Numbered from the stretch's first letter, positions 25,380 through 34,113 are shown. The stretch is 64,000 nt of DNA from Desulfurella acetivorans A63 (GCA_000517565.1 CP007051.1:1403949-1467948), one strand, 5' to 3'. Notes: generated from the sequence alone by a model not told the origin. Numbers and translations are program-made.

Positions 25380-26231
25380 TTGAACAAAGAAAATTTTTCT
25401 AACAGTTTTGTTAGTTTTTTCTTAGTTGCTTTTGGCGTATTAATAGAAAGTTTCGGTATAAAAAGTTTTTTGCTGCCAAACGAGTTTATAGATGGTGGCG
25501 TTACAGGCATATCGATGCTTGTTCACTTTATTTTACATATAGATTTGGGATTAGCTATAGTTGCTCTTAATATCCCATTTTTGATATTTGGTTACTTTAA
25601 TATTTCAAAATTATTTATGATAAAAAGTATTTTTGCAATCTTTCTTTTGGGTTTTTTTGTTTTTTTTATCAATTTTCCAAGCATAACACATGATAAATTA
25701 CTCAGTGCTGTCTTTGGTGGATTTTTTCTGGGCGCAGGTGTTGGTCTGGTTGTAAAAAATGGAGGTATATCAGACGGCACAGAATTAATGGCAGTTGTTA
25801 TTGGTAAACAGTTGTCTATAACAGTTGGAAACGTAATACTTTTTTTAAATATACTTATATTTGTTAGTGCATCGTTTTTTTTAGGTATTGACAAAGCTTT
25901 GTATTCTATATTAGCCTACTTTAGCGCTTATAAAACAATGGACTTTATTATATATGGTATAGAAGAATATAATAATGTAATTATTATTTCAAACAAAAGC
26001 CAAGAAATTAAAAACATGATTATTCATGAATTCAAAAAAGGTGTTACAGTTTACAAAACTTACGGTGGATACACAGGAGTAGAACAAGAATCCCTATCTT
26101 GCGTAGTTACGCGCCTTGAAATGATTAAATTAAAAAAGCTAATTTTTGACATAGATGAAGGGGCTTTCATTATAGCCCACCCCATCTCTGCCGCAACCGG
26201 CGGAATTATAAAAAAACACATCCGCTCTTAA
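25380..26231 (+). CDS. YitT family membrane protein
   Basis: The 283-residue protein has about five to six membrane helices (residues 10-200, the DUF161/YitT region with GGVTGISMLVHF and KNGGISDGTELMAV) and a soluble C-terminal DUF2179 domain (about 205-280, KGVTVYKTYGGYTG). The family is often suggested to be transporters, but the function is unestablished. It starts with TTG at 25380 immediately after the prfA stop, with GAAGG a few bases upstream. It ends four bases before the convergent aminotransferase gene, so the two transcripts may overlap. Confidence 0.85.
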   Translation: MNKENFSNSFVSFFLVAFGVLIESFGIKSFLLPNEFIDGGVTGISMLVHFILHIDLGLAIVALNIPFLIFGYFNISKLFMIKSIFAIFLLGFFVFFINFPSITHDKLLSAVFGGFFLGAGVGLVVKNGGISDGTELMAVVIGKQLSITVGNVILFLNILIFVSASFFLGIDKALYSILAYFSAYKTMDFIIYGIEEYNNVIIISNKSQEIKNMIIHEFKKGVTVYKTYGGYTGVEQESLSCVVTRLEMIKLKKLIFDIDEGAFIIAHPISAATGGIIKKHIRS

Positions 26232-26235
26232 ATTT

Positions 26236-27588
26236 TTACAAATTTGAAACTTTAGAACTCATTAGTCTTTTTTGTTCATATTGTCTGATAAGCTCTACAA
26301 ATAAATACGGTACATACTCCATTTCTTCTTCACTTACCACACAGGCAATTCTTGCCTGTGTATTGGCAAAAACATTTTGATTTTTATAAAAACCCCTAAT
26401 TGGCGCAACTAAAAGCGTCATTTTCTGGCCTGATACTTCAACAAATCCTTCATTTGCGCAATACATTACAAAATCATCCATATCAAAACCTGGCTTTACA
26501 ATATTTCTTACATCAACAATAGAGTAAATAGATGCTTGAGGTTGAGTTACAATAATATTTGAATCAAGTTTTTTAAAGTTATTGTATAAATTTTTCAGTA
26601 TTTTTTTATAGTATTCCCTTAAATTTTTAACCCAGTTTTGAAGATCATTTAATGATTCATGAGCCAAAGCGCCCGCAATATACTGATCTATAGCAGACGG
26701 ACAAAGATAAGTAGTGTTTGCAGCACGTGCTTGCTCAAAAAACAACTTATTATCTGTAACCAAAGCACCCATTCTCAAACCACAGGCATTAAAAACTTTA
26801 GAAAGTGTTTCTATGCTTATTCTAATGCCTGCACTTTCTATACCTTTTACATCGTGTTCTGAAATATTCCAAATTGATGGTGCATAATCAATGCCATCTA
26901 TATAATAAAGCCCCCGATAAGCTTCATCGCTAATCAAAAACATATTGTGTTTCATACAAATTTTTGCATACTCATTTATTTGTTTTTGGGTGGTAAGAAT
27001 TCCTGAGGGGTTGTCGTATGGAATAATAAGTAAACCGCCTGGCTTATGAGTTTTTATAAGATTTTCTAAATAATCCAAATTAATTTCACTAAAAACACCA
27101 TCTGGCGTTAAATCCCTTGCTATTGAAATAACGCTTCTACCTATCTCTTCGCCTATTGATACATAATTTGTGTAAACTGGATCTACCACTAAAAGTGGTT
27201 TTTCACCACTTAATGGTTTACCACAAACACCTAACATAACAAGTCTCATAATATGAGAGCCACCTGTATCAACCAGGCTATAAAGATTTGGTTTACATTC
27301 TGGTTTTAAAAATGATCTTATGATGTTTTTGAAAGCATCGTTTACCTCGTCAATACCTTCTGTTTGTGTATAGCGCCAGATACCTTTTGTTAATTGGTCA
27401 TCTTTTGGATTTAAAAACCTTCTAAGCATAGCAGGGTGTGTTGGTAAAGATACATTACCTATCGCTACATTTATTGCTTTTACTTGCTCATTTGCATTTT
27501 TAGATTGTCTTTGACTAAACATTATGCCAGCTTTTCTAATACATGAAGGCTCAATACAATCAAAAAATTCAGATATTTTTGGATCCAT
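26236..27588 (-). CDS. PLP-dependent aminotransferase, class I/II
   Basis: A 450-residue fold-type I aminotransferase. The pyridoxal-binding elements are visible: IPYDNPSGILTT with the Asn that contacts the cofactor, LISDEAYRGLYY with the Asp, and the Schiff-base lysine in SIETLSKVFNACGLRMG. The length is a little above the usual 390-410 because of an N-terminal extension and a charged tail. It looks like the aspartate/alanine/valine-type aminotransferases, but the amino acid cannot be predicted. It has its own promoter at 27619-27646 and a G-rich site before the ATG. Confidence 0.88.
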   Translation of the reverse strand: MDPKISEFFDCIEPSCIRKAGIMFSQRQSKNANEQVKAINVAIGNVSLPTHPAMLRRFLNPKDDQLTKGIWRYTQTEGIDEVNDAFKNIIRSFLKPECKPNLYSLVDTGGSHIMRLVMLGVCGKPLSGEKPLLVVDPVYTNYVSIGEEIGRSVISIARDLTPDGVFSEINLDYLENLIKTHKPGGLLIIPYDNPSGILTTQKQINEYAKICMKHNMFLISDEAYRGLYYIDGIDYAPSIWNISEHDVKGIESAGIRISIETLSKVFNACGLRMGALVTDNKLFFEQARAANTTYLCPSAIDQYIAGALAHESLNDLQNWVKNLREYYKKILKNLYNNFKKLDSNIIVTQPQASIYSIVDVRNIVKPGFDMDDFVMYCANEGFVEVSGQKMTLLVAPIRGFYKNQNVFANTQARIACVVSEEEMEYVPYLFVELIRQYEQKRLMSSKVSNL

Positions 27589-27618
27589 TTTCCCCCCTTT
27601 TTTTAGTTATTTGGGTAG

Positions 27619-27646
27619 TCTATATCACTTTTTATTATTTTGTCAA
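27619..27646 (-). promoter_or_regulatory. Promoter of the aminotransferase gene
   Basis: Minus strand TTGACA (27646-27641), a 16-base spacer and TATAGA (27624-27619), followed by a leader of about 25-30 bases. Confidence 0.6.
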
Positions 27647-27654
27647 GTATAAAA

Positions 27655-28998
27655 TTAATTATCATTTAATGGGAAAAAATTGTCTGTTGGTGTTTGTACA
27701 TCTTTTAGTGCAAGCTGAATTTTTCTAGTTCTAACGCCCACTAAATCTTCTAACTCTTTGTCTGCGGCTTTAATTTTGCTTTGGGCTTTTTCTAAAACAT
27801 CTCCAAATTTTTCAAACTCTTTTTTAACCTGCAAAAGTGTTTCCATTATTTTATGAGCATTTTTTTCTATTGTTAGCGTTCTAAAACCCATCTGGAGACT
27901 GTTTAAAAAAGCAGCAAGCGTGGTTGGACCAGTTATAACTACTTTATATTCTCTCATAATTGACTCAAATAAACCATTAATGCGCAACACTTCAGAGTAT
28001 AAACCTTCATACGGCAAAAACATTATGCCAAAATCAGTTGTATATGGGACTTCAATGTATTTTGTTTTTATATCTTTTGCAGATTGTCTGATATTTTGCT
28101 CAAGGGCCTTTTGAGCATTGCTTATTTGATCAAGCTGTCCTGTTTCATAATAGTCCAGCAAACGTTGATAATTTTCTATCGGAAATTTTGAATCCAATGG
28201 TAAATATACAGTTTCATTTTTGTGGTTTCCTGGTAATTTTATTGCAAATTCAACCACTTCATTGCTATTTGGTTTAACTTTAACATTTTTTTCGTAAAAA
28301 GCTGGGCTTAATATGTCATCAAGTATTTTCTCAAGCTGTAATTCTCCAAGGATTCCCCTATTTTTTACATTAGTCAAAACCCTTTTTAAGTCCCCAACGC
28401 CATTTGCTAAAGTTTGCATCTCACCTAAGCCTTTATATACCATCTCAAGTCTATCGCTTACCTGTTTAAACGATTCTCCCAATTTTTTTTCAAGCGACTC
28501 ATGGAGTTTTTCATCAACAGTCTGACGCATTTGCTCAAGCTTTGCTTCATTATCAACTCTGATTTTTTCAAGTTTTTCTTCAGTAGTTAGCCTTATTGAA
28601 TCTAAATGCTTTTCTAATGTTTGAGTTTGAGATTCCAATTTTAATGCAAATTTGTCGAGCTTATCTTCGTTTGATTGTATAAGTTTCTCCTGTTTTATTG
28701 ACACATCTGATAAAGATTTAGACAACATCGCTTCAATAGCTTCCATTTTTTCTTTTAAATTTCTATCTAGTGCACCAAGGAGCCTATCATTACCATCTAG
28801 CATTAATCTAAAGTTAGAATTTATATCATTTTTGGTGTTTGAAAGTTCTCCTTTTAAATTGTTTTCAATTTGATTTTGAATGTTGATTAATTGATCAATT
28901 TTTTCTATATAACCATGCAATCTTGAAATCTTAAACAAAATAAAAAAAGCTACTATAATCAGTATAATAAGTATAGTCAATATTGCGTAGTTAATCAT
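27655..28998 (-). CDS. rmuC: RmuC-family DNA recombination protein
   Basis: RmuC proteins limit recombination between inverted repeats and contain a PD-(D/E)XK-like nuclease domain. The 447-residue chain has one N-terminal membrane anchor (about 2-23), a coiled coil of about 150 residues, then the conserved core: NRGILGELQLEKIL, LPLDSKFPIENYQRLLDYYE and ILFLPYEGLYSEVL-type sequence (here FGIMFLPYEGLYSEVLR). ATG 28998 is chosen: the frame is open further upstream only because it reads through the tRNA-Leu gene. It is probably transcribed from the tRNA-Leu promoter. Confidence 0.92.
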   Translation of the reverse strand: MINYAILTILIILIIVAFFILFKISRLHGYIEKIDQLINIQNQIENNLKGELSNTKNDINSNFRLMLDGNDRLLGALDRNLKEKMEAIEAMLSKSLSDVSIKQEKLIQSNEDKLDKFALKLESQTQTLEKHLDSIRLTTEEKLEKIRVDNEAKLEQMRQTVDEKLHESLEKKLGESFKQVSDRLEMVYKGLGEMQTLANGVGDLKRVLTNVKNRGILGELQLEKILDDILSPAFYEKNVKVKPNSNEVVEFAIKLPGNHKNETVYLPLDSKFPIENYQRLLDYYETGQLDQISNAQKALEQNIRQSAKDIKTKYIEVPYTTDFGIMFLPYEGLYSEVLRINGLFESIMREYKVVITGPTTLAAFLNSLQMGFRTLTIEKNAHKIMETLLQVKKEFEKFGDVLEKAQSKIKAADKELEDLVGVRTRKIQLALKDVQTPTDNFFPLNDN

Positions 28999-29008
28999 TT
29001 TACCACTT

Positions 29009-29093
29009 TGGTGCGAGCGGGGAGACTCGAACTCCCACACCTTGCGGCACTAGATCCTAAGTCTAGCGCGTCTACCAGTTCCGCCACGCTCGC
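29009..29093 (-). tRNA. tRNA-Leu (anticodon TAG)
   Basis: An 85-base class II cloverleaf on the minus strand: acceptor GCGAGCG/CGCTCGC, D-arm GGCGGAACTGGTAGACGC, anticodon stem CTAGA/TCTAG with loop CTTAGGA (TAG), long variable arm GCCGCAAGGT, T-arm GGGAGTTCGAGTCTCCC, discriminator A and encoded CCA. Confidence 0.97.
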
Positions 29094-29108
29094 AAATTGA
29101 GCTTTTTT

Positions 29109-29137
29109 AATATAACAAAACACCTTAATTTTGTCAA
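29109..29137 (-). promoter_or_regulatory. Promoter of tRNA-Leu (and probably rmuC)
   Basis: Minus strand TTGACA (29137-29132), a 17-base spacer and TATATT (29114-29109), 16 bases before the tRNA. Confidence 0.7.
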
Positions 29138-29149
29138 ACAAATGAGAAC

Positions 29150-29614
29150 TCAATCATCTTCTTGACACTTGCAGTCTGATGGTCTTTTGCCTGTATCAAC
29201 AAAATAATAAAAGTGATCAAGCCATTTTGGGAAACCATCTTTGCATTTTATAAAATCCATAAATGCTAAAATATGATCTATTGTTTTTTTGCTTAAATAG
29301 TGTTCGATTTTACAGGCATCATCTTCTGCAAGTGTTTCATCTAAGTATAATACTTTATGCAAAAAATCTTTTAAAAGAAGATGTTTTTTATAAATTTCTT
29401 GTGCAAGTATTTTGCCTTTAGGTGTAAGTGTAATAAAACCATACGATTCTTGCTCAACAAGTTCTTCTTTTCTTAATTTTGATATAGCATTAACAACAGA
29501 AGGCGCTTTTACTTTAAAGTAATCTGCCAAATCTTTTACCCTGACAACTTTCTTTTCTTTTTGCATAATCAATATTCTTTCTAAATAATCTTCTAAAACA
29601 GGCGTGATATTCAT
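29150..29614 (-). CDS. MntR/DtxR-family metal-dependent repressor
   Basis: A 154-residue regulator with an N-terminal winged helix (about 1-65, with RVKDLADYFKVKAPSVVNAISKLRKEELV as the HTH) and a metal-binding/dimerisation domain (KHLLLKDFLHKVLYLDETLAEDDACKIEHYLSKKTIDHI). The His/Glu/Asp pattern fits Mn2+ or Fe2+ sensing. There is no SH3-like C-terminal domain, so it is MntR-like; the tail holds several cysteines (IKCKDGF, DCKCQEDD). No manganese or iron transporter is adjacent, so its regulon is not shown here. Starts with ATG 29614. Confidence 0.88.
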   Translation of the reverse strand: MNITPVLEDYLERILIMQKEKKVVRVKDLADYFKVKAPSVVNAISKLRKEELVEQESYGFITLTPKGKILAQEIYKKHLLLKDFLHKVLYLDETLAEDDACKIEHYLSKKTIDHILAFMDFIKCKDGFPKWLDHFYYFVDTGKRPSDCKCQEDD

Positions 29615-29641
29615 TTTTACCTACTGGTTTAGTTTTGGTTA

Positions 29642-29670
29642 ATTATATTAGATAAAGATAAAAAAGTCAA
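29642..29670 (-). promoter_or_regulatory. Promoter of the MntR/DtxR-type gene
   Basis: Minus strand TTGACT (29670-29665), a 17-base spacer and a perfect TATAAT (29647-29642). The leader after it has the repeated motif AACCAAAACTAAACC, a possible operator. Confidence 0.65.
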
Positions 29671-29740
29671 GCCAAAAGAAAAATTTTAAACAAAAATATA
29701 ATTAGTAGAATAACCATAAATTGTAATATTATATAAAAAA

Positions 29741-29769
29741 TTGAATTTTATTTTAATATATTATATAAT
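29741..29769 (+). promoter_or_regulatory. Promoter of the small carbonic anhydrase-like gene
   Basis: TTGAAT at 29741-29746, a 17-base spacer and TATAAT at 29764-29769, followed by a leader of about 25 bases with GGAGG. Confidence 0.6.
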
Positions 29770-29801
29770 TTATAATAAAAATTAAGCTACGGAGGTTACA
29801 T

Positions 29802-30176
29802 ATGGAATTTGTAAGTGTTGTTAATTGCATGGATGGAAGGGTTCAAGAACCAGTAATAAACTGGATGAAGAAAAAATATAATGCAGAATATGTTGATATG
29901 ATAACAGAACCTGGACCAATAAAAATATTGAGCGATAATTCTGACAAATGTCTGGTAGAATCAATAAAATCAAGGCTTGTAGTGTCGGTTGAAAAACATG
30001 GCTCAAAAGTAATCGCTGTAGTTGGGCACCATGATTGTGCTGGAAACCCATCGGATAAGCAAACTCAGATTAACCAGATAAAAAATAGCATAAATTTAAT
30101 AAAAACCTGGTTTAACGATGTAGAAATTATTGGTCTTTGGGTAAACGAAAAATGGCAGGTTGAAAAGGTATTTTAA
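29802..30176 (+). CDS. Miniature beta-carbonic anhydrase-like protein
   Basis: A 124-residue protein, about 60% of the length of usual beta-carbonic anhydrases. It keeps the zinc ligands and Asp-Arg dyad: CMDGRV (residues 9-14, Cys ligand plus Asp and Arg) and the second pair in GHHDCAG (about 74-80, HxxC). The N-terminal arm and the C-terminal half of the classic fold are missing. Short relatives occur in anaerobes; whether they hydrate CO2 is not known to me. It has its own promoter and a clear GGAGG site, so it looks like an intact gene and not a fragment. Confidence 0.75.
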   Translation: MEFVSVVNCMDGRVQEPVINWMKKKYNAEYVDMITEPGPIKILSDNSDKCLVESIKSRLVVSVEKHGSKVIAVVGHHDCAGNPSDKQTQINQIKNSINLIKTWFNDVEIIGLWVNEKWQVEKVF

Positions 30177-30230
30177 AAGATTTTGCATAAATTAATAAAA
30201 AACTTTTTTAAGTAAACAAAATTAAATTAC

Positions 30231-31157
30231 ATATTGGATTCAAAATACTTAAGTTCTAACCGGTGCGGCTCTTCACTTGGAGCTTGGTAGACTTTCTTTA
30301 AATCCTAAGCCACTTCTTTTCTATCTTTGTAGGATACAAACCTAAAGGAATTTATAAGTTGGTGAACGATACACTTTTGTATGTCTGTTTTTGGGAACAC
30401 TGCAGCTATTGCCTAACTAAAAGCCATTTAAGCCGTCTGTTGAGCATATTAGGATATCTTTAACGCCCCTATTTTTCAACTCATTTAAAACGCCAAGCCA
30501 GTATTTAGGATTTTCAGTTTCGCTTATGGATATGCTCAAACAGTCTTTCTTGCCATATAGGTTTATACCTATTATATTGTAGAGGCAGACATCCTTTGAT
30601 TGATTATCCCTTTTTTCTTTAAAAAACATAGCATCCAAAAAGACTATTGTGTAGATTTCCTGCAATGGCCTTGATTGAAAGGCTCTTACCTTCTCAAGGA
30701 CTGAATCTGTAACAATCGCTTATGAATTTTGCAGGATACATAAAAGCTGTAGAGCTCTTTTATTTGGTCTTGTATATTTCTTGTACTAAGCCCCATCGTA
30801 TACATGGAAATAATTTTTTCTTCTAAACCAGAAATGTTCTTTTGACCTTTTTTACCACTTGGGGTTCAAACTCTGATTTTCTATCCCTTGGCATAGTTAT
30901 CTCAAATGTGCCAAGCTTAAGAACATAGTTGTTAGAAATAAGCACCATTTTTTGAGTTATCCGTTTGTTTTGCTTTGTAGTCGTATTTGTCATAGCCCAG
31001 AGTGTCTTTAAGCTCTTCTTCAAGCAGAATATCTATGGTGTCTTTGAGCAAGTTTTTTGCAAGAGCATTTAAGTCATCAAAGTTTTTCACTTTCTTTTCC
31101 CTTACAAGCTTTTTTAAAGCTTCTTTGTCAACTACACTTTGTTCAATTATTTCTTAA
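30231..31157 (-). pseudogene. Decayed IS256-family transposase
   Basis: Read on the minus strand, the three frames together spell a transposase of the IS256/Mutator family. The N-terminal part ends near GYDKYDYKAKQTDN, then come GTFEITMPRDRKSEFEPQ, STRNIQDQIKELY, IVFLDAMFF (first Asp), GVKDILICSTDGLNGF (second Asp) and AVFPKTDIQKCIVHQ. At least three frameshifts and one in-frame stop separate these pieces, and the last quarter, with the catalytic Glu, is missing. The gene cannot be functional. The element is cut off at about 30231, and no left terminal repeat is seen. Confidence 0.88.
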
Positions 31158-31200
31158 AAACCTCCAATAAATAATTTTTTTATTTTACACACCTTGGAGG

Positions 31201-31225
31201 TTTACACAAAGAATATTATAGTCCC
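31201..31225 (-). repeat. Terminal inverted repeat of the IS256-family remnant
   Basis: On the minus strand this reads GGGACTATAATATTCTTTGTGTAAA, broken here as GGGACTATAATATTC and TTTGTGTAAA. It matches the usual IS256-type end (GGG...TGTGTAAA) and lies 44 bases outside the transposase start. It ends 14 bases from the lutBA stop codon. Confidence 0.65.
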
Positions 31226-31239
31226 CCAAAAAATAAAAA

Positions 31240-33411
31240 TTACTTGTTTTCTTTTAACGCTTCATTAACAAGCTGAGCAATATGCATAACTTTTACATTA
31301 CCACCTTTTTTGTCAATTAAACCTTTAATCTGGAGCATACACGCAGGGCAGCCTACATAAACAAGATTAGCAGTAGACTTTATTATGCTTTTGTGTTTTT
31401 GATCTCCAAGTTCTTTCGATATTTCTGGAAATTTTAATGAATACGATCCTGCCATACCGCAACATTGATCTGCGTGCTCCATTTCTACAAAGTTTGTGTT
31501 AAATGCTTTAGCTATTATGTCTCTTGGCTGGGTGTGTATCCCAAGTACACGCTTTAGATGGCATGAATCATGATAAGTTGCTATGCCATTGTTTTTTAAA
31601 GAGTTAAGCTTTATGTTTTGTTTGTTTAATTGTTCATCTACAAAACTTGAGTACTCTCTAATGCGGTTTTTATACTTTTGAGCAAGTTGTAAATATTTTG
31701 GATCATCTCTGAAAAACTGTGGGTATTTTTCCCACATTTCCACACCTGTTGGGCAAGCAATGACAATGTAGTCTGGATCAATGCTTTCTAAGGCTTCAAG
31801 GTTCTGCATCGCAACTTTCTTTGCACTTTCTTTGTCTCCTGTTAGATACATTGGAGTACCACAGCAGGTTTGATCCTTTGGAAACTCAACACTAAATCCT
31901 AAAGCATTCAGGCTTTTAACTACAGCTTCTCCTGTTTCTGGGTAGACAAAATCTATCAAGCACCCGCTAAAGAAGGCAATTTTCTCCTGGTTTTTGGCAG
32001 GTTTTTGCAATATAGTATCAAATATATCTCTAAAAGGTACATCTGCTATAGCTGGCAGAGACCTATCTTTTGTATACTTTGAAAAGTAAAGGGGGAGATT
32101 TCTTATAAATTGTCCGTTTTTGAAAGACTTTTGACCAAGCCTTGCAAGCTTTAGCATATTGTGAAACAAAGACCTGTTTGATATTATGTTTTGAAATACA
32201 ACTTTTGGTATAGTAGGCAAACCTTCCTTTTCTATATTCTTTTTGCGCATTTCTATAATCAAGTTTGGTATATCTATACTGCCAGAACATACCTGTGTAC
32301 AGCTTCCGCATGTTATGCATAAGTTTTGTATCTGGTTTGCAGTCTGACTTGAACCAATAAACGCATTTAGCAATGCTCCAATGCCGCCTGTATATATATT
32401 ACCAAACACATGCCCGCCTACCAGTGCATATACAGGACAAACATTTGTACATGCTGAACATCTTATACACTGGTAGAGTTCTTTAAATATAGGATCCCTG
32501 GCCATTTCAATTCGACCATGATCAACCAGTATCACATGCAATTCTTTTTTTTCTATGCTAAAAGTACCATCAGTATGTTCTACAATAGCCTGGCTTGGGC
32601 CCAAAATTATATTTACATAGGATGTAAGTGTTTGAGCTGTAGCATTTCTAGGTAAAATCCTCAGAATGGGTATTGCATCTTCAAAGCTTTCAACAAGCTT
32701 TTCATATCCTACAAGTACAATGTGCGTTTTTGGCAAAGACGATGTTAGCCTTCCGTTTCCTTCGTTTGTTAATATAAACATTGCTCCGTTTTCAGCTACA
32801 GCAATATTGCACCCAGATATTCCAAGGTCAGCTTTTAAACATTTTTCTCTGAGCTCTGCGCGCGCTGTATGTACTAAAAACTCAATATCTGGCTTCATAT
32901 TTTTGCCAAGTTGTTTTTCAAAGTAGTCTGCAACCTGTTGTCTGTTTAAGTGAATAGCAGGCATTACCATATGAGAAGGCTTGTGTTTTGCTATCTGTAT
33001 AATCCACTCGCCAAGATCTGTTTCTTGAGATTCTATACCAGCTTCTTTAAAATGCTGGGCTAGCTCTACTTCTTCTGAAAGCATAGACTTGCTTTTTACC
33101 ACAAGCTTAACGTCTTTTTCCTTGCAAAGCTTTAATATATAATCAACTACATCCTTATCACTGACTGCCCTGTAAAATACTGCACCGTTTTTCTCTACTG
33201 CTTTTTGGAATTTATCTGCGAGTTCTTCCAATTTATCTACCGTGTTTTGTTTTATGTTTTTCACACTATTTCTTAGTTGCTCAAAGTCATAGCCTTCAAA
33301 TGCCTTCTGTCGGGCCTTTGGGTAGTCTTCATAAAATTTGGTAAGGTTTTTCTTTTGAATCTCATCGTTTAACTTTTCATTTATCTTTTCTTTAAATTCC
33401 TTTGTGTTCAT
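31240..33411 (-). CDS. LutB-LutA fusion, lactate oxidation iron-sulfur protein
   Basis: One 723-residue chain joins the two iron-sulfur components of the LutABC/LldEFG lactate dehydrogenase. The LUD domain is at about 60-300 (with GISGCNIAVAENGAMFI, LPKTHIVLVGYEK). Two [4Fe-4S] motifs follow (CIRCSACTNVCP near 318 and CITCGSCTQVC near 367). Two CCG domains complete the chain (FFSGCLIDFVYPETG...QTCCGTPMYL, then DSCHLKRVLG...QCCGMAGSYSLKF...GCPACMLQ). The enzyme oxidises lactate to pyruvate with an unknown acceptor. It overlaps lutC by 4 bases. Either the L- or D-lactate specificity is possible; no lactate permease is in the window. Confidence 0.9.
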   Translation of the reverse strand: MNTKEFKEKINEKLNDEIQKKNLTKFYEDYPKARQKAFEGYDFEQLRNSVKNIKQNTVDKLEELADKFQKAVEKNGAVFYRAVSDKDVVDYILKLCKEKDVKLVVKSKSMLSEEVELAQHFKEAGIESQETDLGEWIIQIAKHKPSHMVMPAIHLNRQQVADYFEKQLGKNMKPDIEFLVHTARAELREKCLKADLGISGCNIAVAENGAMFILTNEGNGRLTSSLPKTHIVLVGYEKLVESFEDAIPILRILPRNATAQTLTSYVNIILGPSQAIVEHTDGTFSIEKKELHVILVDHGRIEMARDPIFKELYQCIRCSACTNVCPVYALVGGHVFGNIYTGGIGALLNAFIGSSQTANQIQNLCITCGSCTQVCSGSIDIPNLIIEMRKKNIEKEGLPTIPKVVFQNIISNRSLFHNMLKLARLGQKSFKNGQFIRNLPLYFSKYTKDRSLPAIADVPFRDIFDTILQKPAKNQEKIAFFSGCLIDFVYPETGEAVVKSLNALGFSVEFPKDQTCCGTPMYLTGDKESAKKVAMQNLEALESIDPDYIVIACPTGVEMWEKYPQFFRDDPKYLQLAQKYKNRIREYSSFVDEQLNKQNIKLNSLKNNGIATYHDSCHLKRVLGIHTQPRDIIAKAFNTNFVEMEHADQCCGMAGSYSLKFPEISKELGDQKHKSIIKSTANLVYVGCPACMLQIKGLIDKKGGNVKVMHIAQLVNEALKENK

Positions 33412-33992
33412 TGTTTGTTCTCCTTTATAAAAAACACCACAAGCTTTGAAGGCCCATGAACACCTATAGTCAATACCCTTTCTATATCTGCTGTGATGCT
33501 TGGGCCTGTTATAAAGCTAATCTGCGCAACATCTAAAATGTGCTTTTTTAATATCTCAAAAGCTGTTTCAAAATCTTTAGCAATTCTGTCTGCACAAACC
33601 AAAGCAATATGCAAAGATGGCATAGCAGACACCAATCTCTTCCATATTGAATCTGATAGCTCAACCAAACTGCCACTTTCAGCTATGGCAAACTCCATTT
33701 CGCTTACACCTATATCTGCAGCATTTGCAGTATATTTGTCTCCATCAAAATAAATATTTAAAGATTCATCAAGCAAAGATTCTTCCAAGAAACTCCTTGT
33801 TAAACCTGAACTGTCTGCAATGATATTTTTTGCTTGCTGTTTTGATATTATATCCTTAAAAATAGACCTTGCCGTTGAAATATCGGTAAAGTACACCTCT
33901 ACAGAATCGCCCTTGCCTGCCTTTACTTTTTTTTCAAAAGTATGCAAAGCTTCTAAATCGTTGTTTGAGAATTTATTGTTCCAAAGCTGCAT
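33408..33992 (-). CDS. lutC: LutC-like LUD-domain protein
   Basis: The small LUD-domain partner of LutBA, 194 residues, needed with LutA and LutB for growth on lactate in characterised systems. The C-terminal half carries the family pattern (GVSEMEFAIAESGSLVELS, PSLHIALVCADRIAKD, ISFITGPSITADIERVLTIGVHGP). ATG 33992 is preferred over a start four codons earlier because GGGAGGG ends 4 bases before it. It is first in the lutC-lutBA unit, downstream of a sigma54-type promoter and the gene for a sigma54 activator, which suggests inducible expression. Confidence 0.87.
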   Translation of the reverse strand: MQLWNNKFSNNDLEALHTFEKKVKAGKGDSVEVYFTDISTARSIFKDIISKQQAKNIIADSSGLTRSFLEESLLDESLNIYFDGDKYTANAADIGVSEMEFAIAESGSLVELSDSIWKRLVSAMPSLHIALVCADRIAKDFETAFEILKKHILDVAQISFITGPSITADIERVLTIGVHGPSKLVVFFIKENKQ

Positions 33993-34015
33993 TATCCCTC
34001 CCAAAAAGATAAATC

Positions 34016-34044
34016 TTAACTTAATTCTTAAAAAATTAAGTTAA
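34016..34044. repeat. 11-bp perfect inverted repeat in the lutC leader
   Basis: TTAACTTAATT at 34016-34026 and its exact complement AATTAAGTTAA at 34034-34044, with a 7-base spacer. It covers the predicted transcription start (about 34043) and lies 24 bases upstream of the lutC ATG. It could be an operator or an RNA hairpin near the 5' end. Confidence 0.65.
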
Positions 34045-34052
34045 TTATTTTA

Positions 34053-34069
34053 AAGCAAAAACTGTTCCT
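34053..34069 (-). promoter_or_regulatory. Sigma54 promoter of lutC-lutBA
   Basis: Minus strand AGGAACAGTTTTTGCTT: GG and GC separated by exactly 10 bases, and TTGC at the -12 element, close to the consensus TGGCAC-N5-TTGCW. The neighbouring gene encodes a sigma54-dependent activator, which supports the call. Confidence 0.7.
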
Positions 34070-34113
34070 TATTGTTTGTTATTTAATTTATGTTGTTAAA
34101 ATAATATTTAAAT

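Noticed and set aside
30417-31023. Two open frames on the minus strand (30417-30665 and 30823-31023) as separate genes
   Set aside because: Both are pieces of one frameshifted IS256-family transposase; neither has its own start signal.
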